Shown: one piece after another, positions 38,400-47,202 of the stretch
Layout: every line of letters begins with the position of its first letter
Position numbering within the stretch: the stretch's first letter is position 1
Assembly: GCF_001941825.1 (NCBI RefSeq)
Contig: NZ_CP019038.1
Location: 3,720,001 to 3,784,000, forward strand
DNA from: Massilia putida
GTDB taxonomy: Bacteria > Pseudomonadota > Gammaproteobacteria > Burkholderiales > Burkholderiaceae_D
Direction of reading: 5' to 3'
DNA: 64,000 nucleotides
Notes under the pieces: model-generated
Told to the model about the DNA's origin: nothing
The model's database searches: none
What the model saw: only the letters and a program-made list of their open reading frames with translations
Translations under genes and position numbers: made by a program

Positions 38400-40241
38400 T
38401 TACCAGGTCAGCTTGAGCGTGTACTTGCCGCTGGTCGACCCGGTGCCGCCGGCGTAGTACACCACGCGCACATAGCGGGCCGACGTCGTCGTGCCCGTGT
38501 TCGCCGACGAGGCGCTGTCCACCGCGCCCGTGCCGTTCTCACTGTACGACAGCAAGGTGCCCGCGCTGTTGTAGATGTACAGATCGTAGTCCGAGCTCGA
38601 GTTCGGCGTCAGCGTGGCGCTCAGGGTTTTGCCGGCCGGCAGTTGGACCGAGAAGAAGTCCGTATCCGTCGTGCTGCCCATCGTGCCGTTGACCGTCGTG
38701 CCGGACGTCGTCACGCCGTTGGCCGTGCTGATCGTGTCGTTCGACTCCGTCTCCGACATCGTCGTACCCGTGCTGGTACCGGCGGCCGCATCGATCGCGG
38801 CCGAGGCGTCGACGATGCCGGCGCCGCAACCGGAGCAGCTGGCCGGGAACGGCCGCGCGCTCGATTTCAGGCGGGACTCGACGTCGTCCGGCGTCAGGTT
38901 CGGGTTCTTGGCCAGCATCAGCGCGACGACGCCCGCCACGTGCGGCGTCGCCATCGACGTCCCCATGTATGAGGCGTAGCTGTCGGCGCCCGGCGACGTG
39001 GTGCCGGCGTTCAAGGTCGACAGGATGCCCGCGCCGGTATCGCCGCCCGGTGCCGCGACGTCGACGATGGTGCCGTAGTTCGAATACGACGCGCGGCCGC
39101 CGGAGCGGTTCGTCGCCGCCACCGCGATCACGCCGGCGCAGTTGGCCGGGTTGCTGTTGCTGGCGTCCTGCGACTCGTTGCCGGCGGCGACCACGACGAC
39201 GGTGCCGCGCGAACGGGCGCTGTTGATGGCGCTCTGCGTCGTCGTGTCGCAGGCGCCGCTGCCGCCCAGCGACATGTTGATCACCTGGGCGCGCGCCGCG
39301 ATGTTGGGCACGCCGGTCACGGTGCCGCCCGATGCCCAGATGATGCCGTCGGCGATGTCCGACGTGTAGCCGCCGCACTTGCCCAGCACGCGCACGGGCA
39401 CGATCTTGGCGCCGTACGCGATGCCGGCGACGCCGGTGCCGTTGTTCGTCAGCGCGGCGATGGTGCCGGCCACGTGGGTGCCGTGCCAGCTCGAGTTCTC
39501 GGCCGGCTGGCCGACGCCGCACTCGCCCGCCGCGACCCAGTCGCCCGGATCGCTGGCGTCGCTGTCGCGGCCGTCGCCGTCGTTCGACACGGCGGTATCG
39601 GAAATGAAGTCATAGCCGGCCAGGATCTGGCCCGACAGGTCGGCGTGCGGACGGTAGCCCGTGTCGATCACGGCCACGCGGATGCCGGTGCCGGTCGACT
39701 TGTCCCAGGCGGGCGGCATGTTCAGGCCGCCGGTCGCTTCGAAGTAATCCCACTGCTGGCTGTACATCGAGTCGTTCGGCGTGAACAGCGGGTGCATCAT
39801 GCGGTCCGGCTCGGCGTACTCGACGGACGCATCGCGCGACTTCAGGTCGGCCGCCAGCTTCGCGGCATCGGCCAGCGACACTTTGCGGTCCAGCTTGAAG
39901 ATCCGGGCGCCCGTGGCGATCGAATGCGATTCCTTGAGCAGCATGCCGAACTGCTGGCCGGCGCGGTCGACCAGCGCCTTGCGCGATGCCGCCAGCGGCG
40001 CGGGGGTGCGTGCGACAGCCGCCTGCATGCCCTTCGCGCCCTTGACGGCGACGGGTGCGCTCTCGTCCTTGTACTTGACGATGATGCGGTCGGTCAGGTC
40101 CGAGACGGCCACGCGCTTCCCGGCGGATGCGGCCGGTACGTCCGTGGGCGTGCCGGCGCCCGCAACGCCGGCGCCGAGACCGAGAACGGCCACGACGCAC
40201 AATTTCAACATTGCCGGATACTTCGATTGCTGAGACTTCAT
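38400..40241 (-). CDS. Secreted subtilisin-like serine protease (S8) with PPC domain, copy 2
   Basis: The 613-residue preproprotein has a signal peptide ending near AGAG, a propeptide, the S8 triad (AVIDTGYRPH, SWHGTHVAG, GTSMATPHVAG) and a C-terminal bacterial pre-peptidase (PPC) domain (ESNDTISTANGV...DTDFFSVQLPAGKTLSATLTPNSSSDYDLYIYN). The protease part is very similar to copy 1, indicating tandem duplication followed by tail exchange. The start has AGGAA upstream. The 142-base gap between copies has no clear terminator, so co-transcription is possible. Confidence 0.94.
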   Translation of the reverse strand: MKSQQSKYPAMLKLCVVAVLGLGAGVAGAGTPTDVPAASAGKRVAVSDLTDRIIVKYKDESAPVAVKGAKGMQAAVARTPAPLAASRKALVDRAGQQFGMLLKESHSIATGARIFKLDRKVSLADAAKLAADLKSRDASVEYAEPDRMMHPLFTPNDSMYSQQWDYFEATGGLNMPPAWDKSTGTGIRVAVIDTGYRPHADLSGQILAGYDFISDTAVSNDGDGRDSDASDPGDWVAAGECGVGQPAENSSWHGTHVAGTIAALTNNGTGVAGIAYGAKIVPVRVLGKCGGYTSDIADGIIWASGGTVTGVPNIAARAQVINMSLGGSGACDTTTQSAINSARSRGTVVVVAAGNESQDASNSNPANCAGVIAVAATNRSGGRASYSNYGTIVDVAAPGGDTGAGILSTLNAGTTSPGADSYASYMGTSMATPHVAGVVALMLAKNPNLTPDDVESRLKSSARPFPASCSGCGAGIVDASAAIDAAAGTSTGTTMSETESNDTISTANGVTTSGTTVNGTMGSTTDTDFFSVQLPAGKTLSATLTPNSSSDYDLYIYNSAGTLLSYSENGTGAVDSASSANTGTTTSARYVRVVYYAGGTGSTSGKYTLKLTW

Positions 40242-40566
40242 GTTTATTCCTTTTTAGAAAAACACAAAAGTTTGATTTTCCGCAGGCAGGATTGCCTGAG
40301 ATCTAGTTGTTCGACGTCATTTTGTGAGCGCCGATTGCCCGTCTTAAAGCGGACACGGCAGATTATCGCGAAAGGAATGAACGTGTAGAAATTTCACAAT
40401 TGAATTCAATGTATATACAACACATTCCCCGGCTGGTAGCGCTAAAACCTAGATTCTTCGGAAAACTGTGAACTCAACGGAACAACATATCGCCTCGGCG
40501 GGACCCAGGAATTAACAATGCTTCGTGACTGTCAGGCGTCGTGAATTCGGGTTGAATTCGTGAATT

Positions 40567-40714
40567 CGGGGTCAGAGCCCTTTTTGGGGCACGATCCTTG
40601 AAGCAAGCTCGTATCGGGCGCCCCGGTCCGCCTAGCGCGACGTATCGAGGCACATGCTGATCTGCGCGATTTTGATTTCTACTGAAACATTGATCAAAAT
40701 GTGCTCTGACCCCG
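40567..40714. repeat. GGGGTCAGAGCCC repeat, copy B (open form)
   Basis: CGGGGTCAGAGCCC at 40567-40580 and GTGCTCTGACCCCG at 40701-40714 face each other across 120 bases that do not pair well. They are the same ends as copies A and C but around a longer, different interior. The rest of the 40242-40787 gap holds short GAATTCGG repeats and a half-match to the GGTAGCGCTACC operator, but no gene. Confidence 0.7.
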
Positions 40715-40745
40715 AATCTCCGAATCTCCGAAGCTCAAAAAAAAA

Positions 40746-40763
40746 GCCGCGATCACTCGCGGC
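40746..40763 (-). terminator. Rho-independent terminator of the TonB receptor at 40788-43010
   Basis: GCCGCGA/TCGCGGC stem with a TCAC loop; the minus strand continues into a long T-run (A-run at 40737-40745 on the plus strand). Confidence 0.85.
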
Positions 40764-40787
40764 CTTCTCTCCGACGACTTCTAAAAC

Positions 40788-43010
40788 TTAGAAATTGCCT
40801 TTGAACTGAACACCGTAGGTGCGCGGTTCGTTGGTAAAGCCCGTCAGGTTGTTGAAGTCGATCGCACCGGTGATGCGGCGCTGGTCGAGGATGTTGCGGC
40901 CGAACGCGGCCACTTCATACTTGCCGTCAGCCCAGATATAGCCCAGACGCAGGCCGCCTTCCGTCAGCGGCTTGCCCGTGAACTCTTTCGCTTCATACAG
41001 GAAGAAATTGATCTTCGAACGGTACGACCAGTCGGTGTAGACGTAGAACTCGCCGTCGCTGACCGCCATGCTGTAGCGGGCGTTCAGGTTGACGATCCAC
41101 TTCGGTGCCTGCGGCAGCGGGTTGCCGTCAATCAGGACGTTGCCGGCGGCATTCAGCGGATCGGTGATCGTGCAGGCCGCGCACTTGCTCAGCGACAGGC
41201 TCGGGTCGCGGATTTCCGTGAAGTTGTACGAGGCGCTGGTGCCGATGCGCAGGTCCGGCGTGACGAGGCCTTCGAAGTCGAACTCGGCGCCGCGGCCTTC
41301 GGTCTTCTTCGCGTTGATCAGCTTGGTAACGTTGGTGTTGCCACCGACCACGGTCAGCTGCTGGTTCTTGATGTCGTAGTCGTACAGCGAGAACGCGACG
41401 CGGGCACGGCGCTCGAACAGGTCGGCCTTGATGCCGCCTTCGTACGACGTGATGGTCTCGGCGTCGGCGATGGTGATGCCCACCGGTGCGAAGGTCGAGG
41501 CCGGCGCGATGCTCGGGGCGCGGAAGCCGGTCGCGATGCGCGCGTACAGGTTCACGTCACGGTTCAGCTTGTACGTGCTCGACAGGTCCCAGCTGATCTT
41601 ATCCTTGCTTTCGCCGACGCTGCTCGGGCCGACCGGGTTGAAGCCGATCGCGGTGACCGTGCGGAAGTCCTTCTTGTCGTCCGTGTAGCGGATACCGCCG
41701 CGCACCGACAGCGCATCGTTGATGTTGTAGGTCACGGAACCGAACGCGGCCCAGGCCTTGTTGTTCTGCTCGCTGGCCTGGCGCGACGTCTGGGCGCCGG
41801 TGGCGCTGTTGTAGCCGTCGCTGCCGCCCGTCACGTCTTCCTTGAAGTAGTACACGCCGGCCTGCCAGTGCAGCGGACCCGCATCCTTCGACTCGACGCG
41901 GAATTCCTGCGAGTACTGTTTCAGGTCGTCGATGAAACCGCCCGTCTCGGACTGGAACGGGATGAAGCCCGGACCTTGCGGCGTGCCGCCGTCGATGTCG
42001 CCGCGGCTGTAGTACTTGCCGACCGACTCGTAACCCGTGATCGAGTGGAAGATGACCGGGCCCAGGTCCCACGTGATGCGGGCGTTGGCGCCGTTCGTCT
42101 TGAGGTTCTGGTAGTTCTGGGCGTTGGTGACGATGCTGTCGAGGTCGTAGCCGTCGACGATATCGTTCGTTCCCTTCTTGATCAGATTCGCGCGGAACAG
42201 GCGGGCGCTGCCGTTGGTCGTGCGCTGGTGCACGTTGAACAGGGCGCTGAACGTGGTATCCGGCTTGTACAGGAATTGCACGCGTTCGGCGTGTTCGTTG
42301 TAGCCATCCAGTTCGCCGGTCTTGTGCGTCTTGGCGACGTCGCTGTAGTTGTCGACGTAGTCGTCACGGTGCTGGCGCAGGGTCGACACGCGCATCGCCC
42401 ACTTGTCCGACAGCGGCACGTTGACGGCGCCTTCGACGTTGGCGGTGCCGTGGGTGCCGTACGACAGGTTGTAGTAACCCTCGACCTTCTTGAAGTTCGG
42501 CTTTTCCGATTCGAATTTCACGACGCCGGCCGGAGTGTTGCGGCCGAACAGCGTGCCTTGCGGGCCGCGCAGCACTTCCACGCCGGCCAGGTCGAAGATC
42601 GGGAAGCCTTTGAGGATCGGGTTTTCCTGGACGATGTCGTCATAGATCAGCGACACCGGCTGCGAAGCGAATTCCGAGAAGTCCGTGTTGCCGTAGCCGC
42701 GGATGTAGAAACGCGGGAACGTGCGGCCGTTCGAGGACTCAACGTTCAGGCTGGGGGTCTTGCCGGCCAGCAGGCGGATGTCCTGGCCGCCGGACACGAG
42801 CACGTCCAGCTTTTCGCCCTTGATGGCGGTCACGGACACCGGTACTTCCTTGATGTTTTCGGTACGGCGCTGTGCGGTCACGGTCACCGTTTGCAATTCG
42901 TTCGACTGGGTCGTCTGGGCCAGGGCCGCACCGCCGGGTACGGCGGCCAGCGCCAGCATCGCGCCATGCGCGGCGATGACGCGCTTGTGCATCTTGGACA
43001 TCTTGATCAT
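40788..43010 (-). CDS. TonB-dependent outer-membrane receptor
   Basis: The start at 43010 (MIKMSKMHKR) has AAGGAA upstream. The signal peptide ends at about ALAQ. The plug begins TVTVTAQRRTENIKEVPVSVTAIKG, a form common in receptors for complex organic substrates, and contains VEVLRGPQGTLFGRNTPAGVV. The barrel ends ...GVQFKGNF with terminal Phe. 740 residues. The substrate is unknown; no enzyme or regulator genes lie next to it, unlike the receptor at 17118-19859. It is monocistronic with its own terminator. Confidence 0.92.
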   Translation of the reverse strand: MIKMSKMHKRVIAAHGAMLALAAVPGGAALAQTTQSNELQTVTVTAQRRTENIKEVPVSVTAIKGEKLDVLVSGGQDIRLLAGKTPSLNVESSNGRTFPRFYIRGYGNTDFSEFASQPVSLIYDDIVQENPILKGFPIFDLAGVEVLRGPQGTLFGRNTPAGVVKFESEKPNFKKVEGYYNLSYGTHGTANVEGAVNVPLSDKWAMRVSTLRQHRDDYVDNYSDVAKTHKTGELDGYNEHAERVQFLYKPDTTFSALFNVHQRTTNGSARLFRANLIKKGTNDIVDGYDLDSIVTNAQNYQNLKTNGANARITWDLGPVIFHSITGYESVGKYYSRGDIDGGTPQGPGFIPFQSETGGFIDDLKQYSQEFRVESKDAGPLHWQAGVYYFKEDVTGGSDGYNSATGAQTSRQASEQNNKAWAAFGSVTYNINDALSVRGGIRYTDDKKDFRTVTAIGFNPVGPSSVGESKDKISWDLSSTYKLNRDVNLYARIATGFRAPSIAPASTFAPVGITIADAETITSYEGGIKADLFERRARVAFSLYDYDIKNQQLTVVGGNTNVTKLINAKKTEGRGAEFDFEGLVTPDLRIGTSASYNFTEIRDPSLSLSKCAACTITDPLNAAGNVLIDGNPLPQAPKWIVNLNARYSMAVSDGEFYVYTDWSYRSKINFFLYEAKEFTGKPLTEGGLRLGYIWADGKYEVAAFGRNILDQRRITGAIDFNNLTGFTNEPRTYGVQFKGNF

Positions 43011-43279
43011 TGAGTTTTTCCTTGGGAAGAGTGAAAAAAGCTGCCGCGTTGTCTCCGCTGGTCTCTCCTGAGGCACCCTTTTAAGGCAGGCCTTGGGCCT
43101 CGGCAAACTCGCACCTGATTGTGGATGTCTAAATATTGCCGGCTTGTAAAACGGCAATTGTCGATTATGTGTATATCCTTATGCAAGGAATACGGACGGA
43201 CGCACACATCCATACAACAGATTGTTGTATATGAGAACGTGGCACTTTGCATCCCTGTTCACTTTTTTCCGAAAAAGCC

Positions 43280-43309
43280 TTGCGCGTTTTCGAACGGATA
43301 CGCTATGAT
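43280..43309 (+). promoter_or_regulatory. Probable sigma-70 promoter of the tRNA operon
   Basis: TTGCGC (43280-43285) and TATGAT (43304-43309) are spaced by 18 bases. A GC-rich CGGGCC discriminator follows, typical of stable RNA promoters. The tRNA-Val gene begins 58 bases later. Confidence 0.6.
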
Positions 43310-43367
43310 TCGGGCCTCTTCGGACGTGATGACAAACGTCGGCAAGACAACCCTGAAACAGAGTGAC

Positions 43368-43443
43368 GGGCGCTTAGCTCAGTTGGTAGAGCGGATCCCT
43401 TACAAGGATTAGGTCGGGAGTTCGAGCCTCTCAGCGCCCACCA
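43368..43443 (+). tRNA. tRNA-Val (anticodon TAC)
   Basis: 76 bases with encoded CCA: acceptor GGGCGCT/AGCGCCC, D arm TAGCTCAGTTGGTAGAGC, anticodon loop CTTACAA, and T arm with GTTCGAGCC. Confidence 0.95.
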
Positions 43444-43489
43444 GGCAGTTTCAGCAGTCTTGCAAAGTGAAGAACCGATCAGAGTAAAC

Positions 43490-43566
43490 GGAGCGGTAGT
43501 TCAGTTGGTTAGAATACCGGCCTGTCACGCCGGGGGTCGCGGGTTCGAGCCCCGTCCGCTCCGCCA
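43490..43566 (+). tRNA. tRNA-Asp (anticodon GTC)
   Basis: 77 bases with encoded CCA: acceptor GGAGCGG/CCGCTCC, D arm TAGTTCAGTTGGTTAGAATA, anticodon loop CTGTCAC, and T arm GGTTCGAGCCC. It lies 46 bases after tRNA-Val, probably on the same transcript. Confidence 0.96.
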
Positions 43567-43576
43567 GTATCAAGAA

Positions 43577-43604
43577 GAAGGGTCCGATTCGTCGGACCCT
43601 TTTT
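43577..43604 (+). terminator. Terminator of the tRNA operon
   Basis: GGGTCCGA-TTCG-TCGGACCC followed by a T-run: a perfect stem closed by a UUCG tetraloop. Confidence 0.92.
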
Positions 43605-43628
43605 CGTTATGTGCCCCCTACTCTATCG

Positions 43629-44702
43629 ATGACGCATCCCTACATCCGGTTCCGTGTGCGCCTCGCCCGCCACGCCGTGGCGCAACTGGCCGCGCGCCTG
43701 CGCAGCTCCGCCGAGATCGTCATGTTCGTGCTGGGCCCGCCCATCCTCGGCCTGATCGCTTTCGCCGCCCTGCCGCCGATGCTCGCGGCCGCCGAACCGC
43801 TGCCGCTCGCATTGCCCCTGCTGTGCCTGCATGGCGCGGCGATGAGTGTGCCTGTCGTGCTGCTGCGGTCCCGCGTCGTGCCCGCGCACGTATGTGCGTG
43901 GCTCTACCCGCTGCCGGTGCCGTCCGGCCTGCTGCTGCGCGCCTCCGCCGCCGTTGCCGCCCTGCTGACCGGGCCGCTGGCCCTGACCTATGCGGCTTCG
44001 CTCGCGGTGTGGCTGTATCAACGTCCCGACTGGCTGATGCCGCCGCGCGCCGTCGCCGGAACCGTGCTGTCCTTCCTGCTGACCTGGGCGTGCGCCACTG
44101 CCCTGCTCGTGCGCGGCGCCGGCCTGCCGCAACGGACGACACTGACATCCGCGGATACCGTCGCCGCCACCCATCCTGCCGCGCCGCGCGCCGGCGGGTT
44201 TTACCTGTGGCGCCAGCTGTTCTGGCTACCCCTGTGGCGCGGCAATGCCGCCGGCGCGCGCCAGTGCGCCCTGCTCGTCGCCGCCGTCGGCGCCAGTGCG
44301 CTCTGGATGATGGGGCCGCAAGCGCTGCCGCGCGTGGCCGGCGCGATACTGACGAGCATCCTGCTGGTGCTGCTGGCGCACGAGGCCGACCAGGCGCTGC
44401 GCACGCGGCTGGCGCGGGTACGCGTGCTGGCAGCGGGCTGGCCGATCGACGTCGCCGCGCTGGCCCGACGTGCCCGCGCCATGACGTGGCTGACTGTGGC
44501 GCCGGCACCGGCCGCGCTGGCCGCCATCGGCGTGGCGGCCGGCGCATGGCATGGGACGGCCGGCCATTTGTATCTTGCATTGGCCTGGGGCGCGCCGCCC
44601 GTACTGATGTTGACGCCCCCTTTCACGGCACGCGGCCGCATGGCGCTGGTCGCGTTCGCCATCGTGCTGCTGTGCGCCACCGGAAGCAAACTATGGGATT
44701 GA
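43629..44702 (+). CDS. Integral membrane protein, probable ABC exporter permease
   Basis: The 357-residue protein has roughly eight to nine hydrophobic segments rich in Ala/Leu and no soluble domain. Its identification as a permease rests on the next gene, an ABC ATPase, whose start overlaps its stop by 10 nt. Sequence family is otherwise not recognised. The ATG at 43629 (MTHPYIRFRVRLARHAV) starts the conserved-looking part. Transported substrate unknown. Confidence 0.7.
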   Translation: MTHPYIRFRVRLARHAVAQLAARLRSSAEIVMFVLGPPILGLIAFAALPPMLAAAEPLPLALPLLCLHGAAMSVPVVLLRSRVVPAHVCAWLYPLPVPSGLLLRASAAVAALLTGPLALTYAASLAVWLYQRPDWLMPPRAVAGTVLSFLLTWACATALLVRGAGLPQRTTLTSADTVAATHPAAPRAGGFYLWRQLFWLPLWRGNAAGARQCALLVAAVGASALWMMGPQALPRVAGAILTSILLVLLAHEADQALRTRLARVRVLAAGWPIDVAALARRARAMTWLTVAPAPAALAAIGVAAGAWHGTAGHLYLALAWGAPPVLMLTPPFTARGRMALVAFAIVLLCATGSKLWD

Positions 44703-45331
44703 ATCCATCCGTCGACGTCGAGAATCTCGGCTTTCACTTCGCGACGCGCAGCGTCTTCCTCGGCCTGAACCTGCAACTCGGCCCCGGCCTGACGTGGCTG
44801 CGCGGCCGCAACGGGCGCGGCAAGACGACATTGCTGAAACTGCTGGGCGGCGCGCTGGCGCCGAGCCGCGGCCATATCCGCCTCGACGGCCTGGACAGCG
44901 CAAAGGATGCACTCGCCTACCGCCGCCTGAGCTTTTATTGCGGCGGCGAAGCCCCGGCGCTGGACTGGCTGACGGCCCGCGAATGGCTCGAATTGCACCT
45001 GGCGCTCTACGCCGATGCCGACCGCGATGCACTCGGCCGGCACCTGGACGCGTTCCAGATCGCCGACATCGGCAGCCAGCCGGTCGCGGGCCTGTCGCTG
45101 GGCCAGTACAAAAAGCTGCAGCTGGCGCTGGCGCTCGCGCTGCCGGCACGGCTGCTGTTGGTCGATGAACCGTTCAACGGCCTGGACGTCCAGGCGGTCG
45201 ACGTGCTGGAGGCGGCACTCGCGCGCCGCGCCGGCGCGGGCACAAGCTGCATCGTGCTGACGAGCCACCTGGACCTGCGCCTCGCACCGACGGCCACGCT
45301 CGACCTGGACGCGCAGCCCGGCGTGCTCTGA
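44693..45331 (+). CDS. ABC transporter ATP-binding protein
   Basis: The 212-residue ATPase has Walker A GRNGRGKTTLLK near residue 36, an ABC signature LSLGQYKK, Walker B LLLVDEPFNGLD and the switch His in LTSHLD. It is short and lacks extra domains, like export-type ATPases such as CcmA. The start overlaps the membrane-protein gene, giving a two-gene exporter. The rest of the cytochrome c maturation set is absent here, so the CcmA likeness is only of shape. Confidence 0.88.
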   Translation: MGLNPSVDVENLGFHFATRSVFLGLNLQLGPGLTWLRGRNGRGKTTLLKLLGGALAPSRGHIRLDGLDSAKDALAYRRLSFYCGGEAPALDWLTAREWLELHLALYADADRDALGRHLDAFQIADIGSQPVAGLSLGQYKKLQLALALALPARLLLVDEPFNGLDVQAVDVLEAALARRAGAGTSCIVLTSHLDLRLAPTATLDLDAQPGVL

Positions 45332-45340
45332 CCATCGGCC

Positions 45341-46495
45341 TCAGGCCCGCCTGAGGAGGGGCGCGCCGATCTCGACACGATTGCGGCCGCCCGTCTTGGC
45401 CGCGTACAAGGCGTGATCGGCGCGCGCCAGGGCGGCCGTCAACTCCTCGTGCGGATCGATCATCACGACGCCGATGCTGACCGTCATACGATAGGTGGCG
45501 CCACACGCCAGTGCCGGCGCCTCGGCCACGGCGACGCGCAACCGTTCGGCCGCCTGCTGCGCGCCCGCCAGCGACGTGCCCGGCATCGCGAGCGCGAATT
45601 CCTCGCCGCCCAGCCGGCCCATCACGTCGTTCTCGCGCAGGCTCGCACGCGCGGTGTCGGCAAACAGGCGCAGGGCGTCGTCGCCGCAGGCATGGCCGAA
45701 GTTGTCGTTGAGCTGCTTGAAATGGTCGAGGTCGAGCATCATCAGCGCGATCGGCTTGCGCAGGCGCAGCGCCTGCTGGCGCACGCTTTCGGCACGCTCG
45801 AAAAAGGCGCGGCGGTTCAGCATGTCCGTCAAGCCGTCGATCGTGGCCAGGCGGTGCATGCGCTGGTCATCCTTGAGCTTACACAACAACAAAAAGCCGA
45901 AGCCATTGACGATCATCAGGAGATAGCTTGCCAGATAGGCGACGCCATACGCCGGATTCGCATCGAACGTCCCCAGCCCGCCGTTGGCCATGCCCATCCA
46001 GATCCAGATCGCGATGGCGAACACGGCATCGTTGACGCCGATGATCCGCTGCAGCAGCGGCGCGTCGGCCTGCGGCCGCAGCAGGATGGCGGCGGCGCCG
46101 GACGCGAACAGGGCGACGATTACCGCCACCACCTGCGTCATCTGCTGGCGCGACGCCTGCGCCATCGCCGCGGCGGCGACGATGAACAGGGCCGCGACGG
46201 CCGCCGGCGCCAGCACCCGGCGCCAGTTGCGAAATTCGAAAAACACGCAATACGACGCCAGTTCCAGCGCGACACCCCCCACCCAGCCGAACGCGGCCAG
46301 CTCCTCCGCGATCGGTATGCCGGCATGCGGTGCGGCCCAGGAGCATATCTGCGCCAGACCGGACGACAACCGCGCCCACATCCAGGTGCGCAGACCCGGA
46401 TTCAGCGCCGCGCCGCGCATATAACCCGCCATCAGCAAGGCAAACGCCGTGTTACCGACGCCAAGCGCCAGCATGAAGGTCTGGATATCGATCAC
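45341..46495 (-). CDS. Membrane-anchored diguanylate cyclase (GGDEF)
   Basis: A GTG start at 46495 preceded by AGGAGG is preferred to longer frames. The N-terminal half has six to seven hydrophobic segments forming a membrane sensor. The C-terminal GGDEF domain starts at DGLTDMLNRRAFFE and contains LGGEEFALAMP, the active GGEEF form, so synthesis of cyclic-di-GMP from two GTP is expected. The inhibitory RxxD site is not evident. It is transcribed towards the ABC pair (convergent). Confidence 0.92.
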   Translation of the reverse strand: MIDIQTFMLALGVGNTAFALLMAGYMRGAALNPGLRTWMWARLSSGLAQICSWAAPHAGIPIAEELAAFGWVGGVALELASYCVFFEFRNWRRVLAPAAVAALFIVAAAAMAQASRQQMTQVVAVIVALFASGAAAILLRPQADAPLLQRIIGVNDAVFAIAIWIWMGMANGGLGTFDANPAYGVAYLASYLLMIVNGFGFLLLCKLKDDQRMHRLATIDGLTDMLNRRAFFERAESVRQQALRLRKPIALMMLDLDHFKQLNDNFGHACGDDALRLFADTARASLRENDVMGRLGGEEFALAMPGTSLAGAQQAAERLRVAVAEAPALACGATYRMTVSIGVVMIDPHEELTAALARADHALYAAKTGGRNRVEIGAPLLRRA

Positions 46496-46719
46496 TCGGT
46501 TCCTCCTGGTCGGAAGTGTTGAGATGATGCCATTAAGGTAATGAATATTTCCCGAAGGAATGATATTACACGTTTTCCAATCTGGTGCACGCACGATTTG
46601 CGTCAACGCATGAGCGTTATGCGCCATGGTTGCCGGGCGTTGCGTAGTAGCTGCGCAAGGACAAATGAATCGTTCATAATTGACGTACAGCCACTCGGCT
46701 GCATTGTCCCGGAGCTTTC

Positions 46720-47202
46720 GTGATCTTTGGTTTCCTGAAATCGTCCACGTTGTCCCCCCGCCAGCTCCGGCTGCAGAACACGCCGCTGTTCCGTTCTCTC
46801 AAGCCGTTGGAAATCAAGTTCGTCGACGGCCTCATGCACGAACGGCGCTACTTGCCGGATGAGATCGTGTTCGACGAAGGGGAAGAAGGCCAGGCGCTTT
46901 ACCTCGTGATGAGCGGCCGCGTGCAGATCAGCCGCAGCCACAGCCGGGGCCGCCAAGTCGTGGGAGAACTAAGCGCCGGCAGTTTCTTCGGCGACCTGGC
47001 CCTGCTGGACAATTCGCCGCGCAGCGCCCAGGTCCGTGCCGTCGACGCCTGCGAGCTGGCCGTGTTCTTCCGCGACGACTTCCTGGCCTTGATGGAAACG
47101 GATGCCGTGATCGGCTACAAGATCTCGCTGGCGCTGGCACGCCACATCGGCCAGCGCCTGCGCGGCTGGCTCGACGGCAACGCCCAGGTGGAGGCGCTGT
47201 GA
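46720..47202 (+). CDS. Cyclic nucleotide-binding domain protein
   Basis: The 160-residue protein is a single cNMP-binding beta-roll (FDEGEEGQALYLVMSGRVQIS..., GELSAGSFFGDLALLDNSPRSAQVRAV with the phosphate-binding cassette) and no HTH, so it is not a CRP-type transcription factor. The GTG start has GGAG upstream. Its stop overlaps the start of the AI-2E family permease, suggesting that nucleotide binding controls or accompanies that transporter. Confidence 0.88.
   Translation: MIFGFLKSSTLSPRQLRLQNTPLFRSLKPLEIKFVDGLMHERRYLPDEIVFDEGEEGQALYLVMSGRVQISRSHSRGRQVVGELSAGSFFGDLALLDNSPRSAQVRAVDACELAVFFRDDFLALMETDAVIGYKISLALARHIGQRLRGWLDGNAQVEAL

Noticed and set aside
40432..40446. LacI operator upstream of the subtilase genes
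   Set aside because: Only one half of GGTAGCGCTACC is conserved (GGTAGCGCTAAAACC), so it may be chance.
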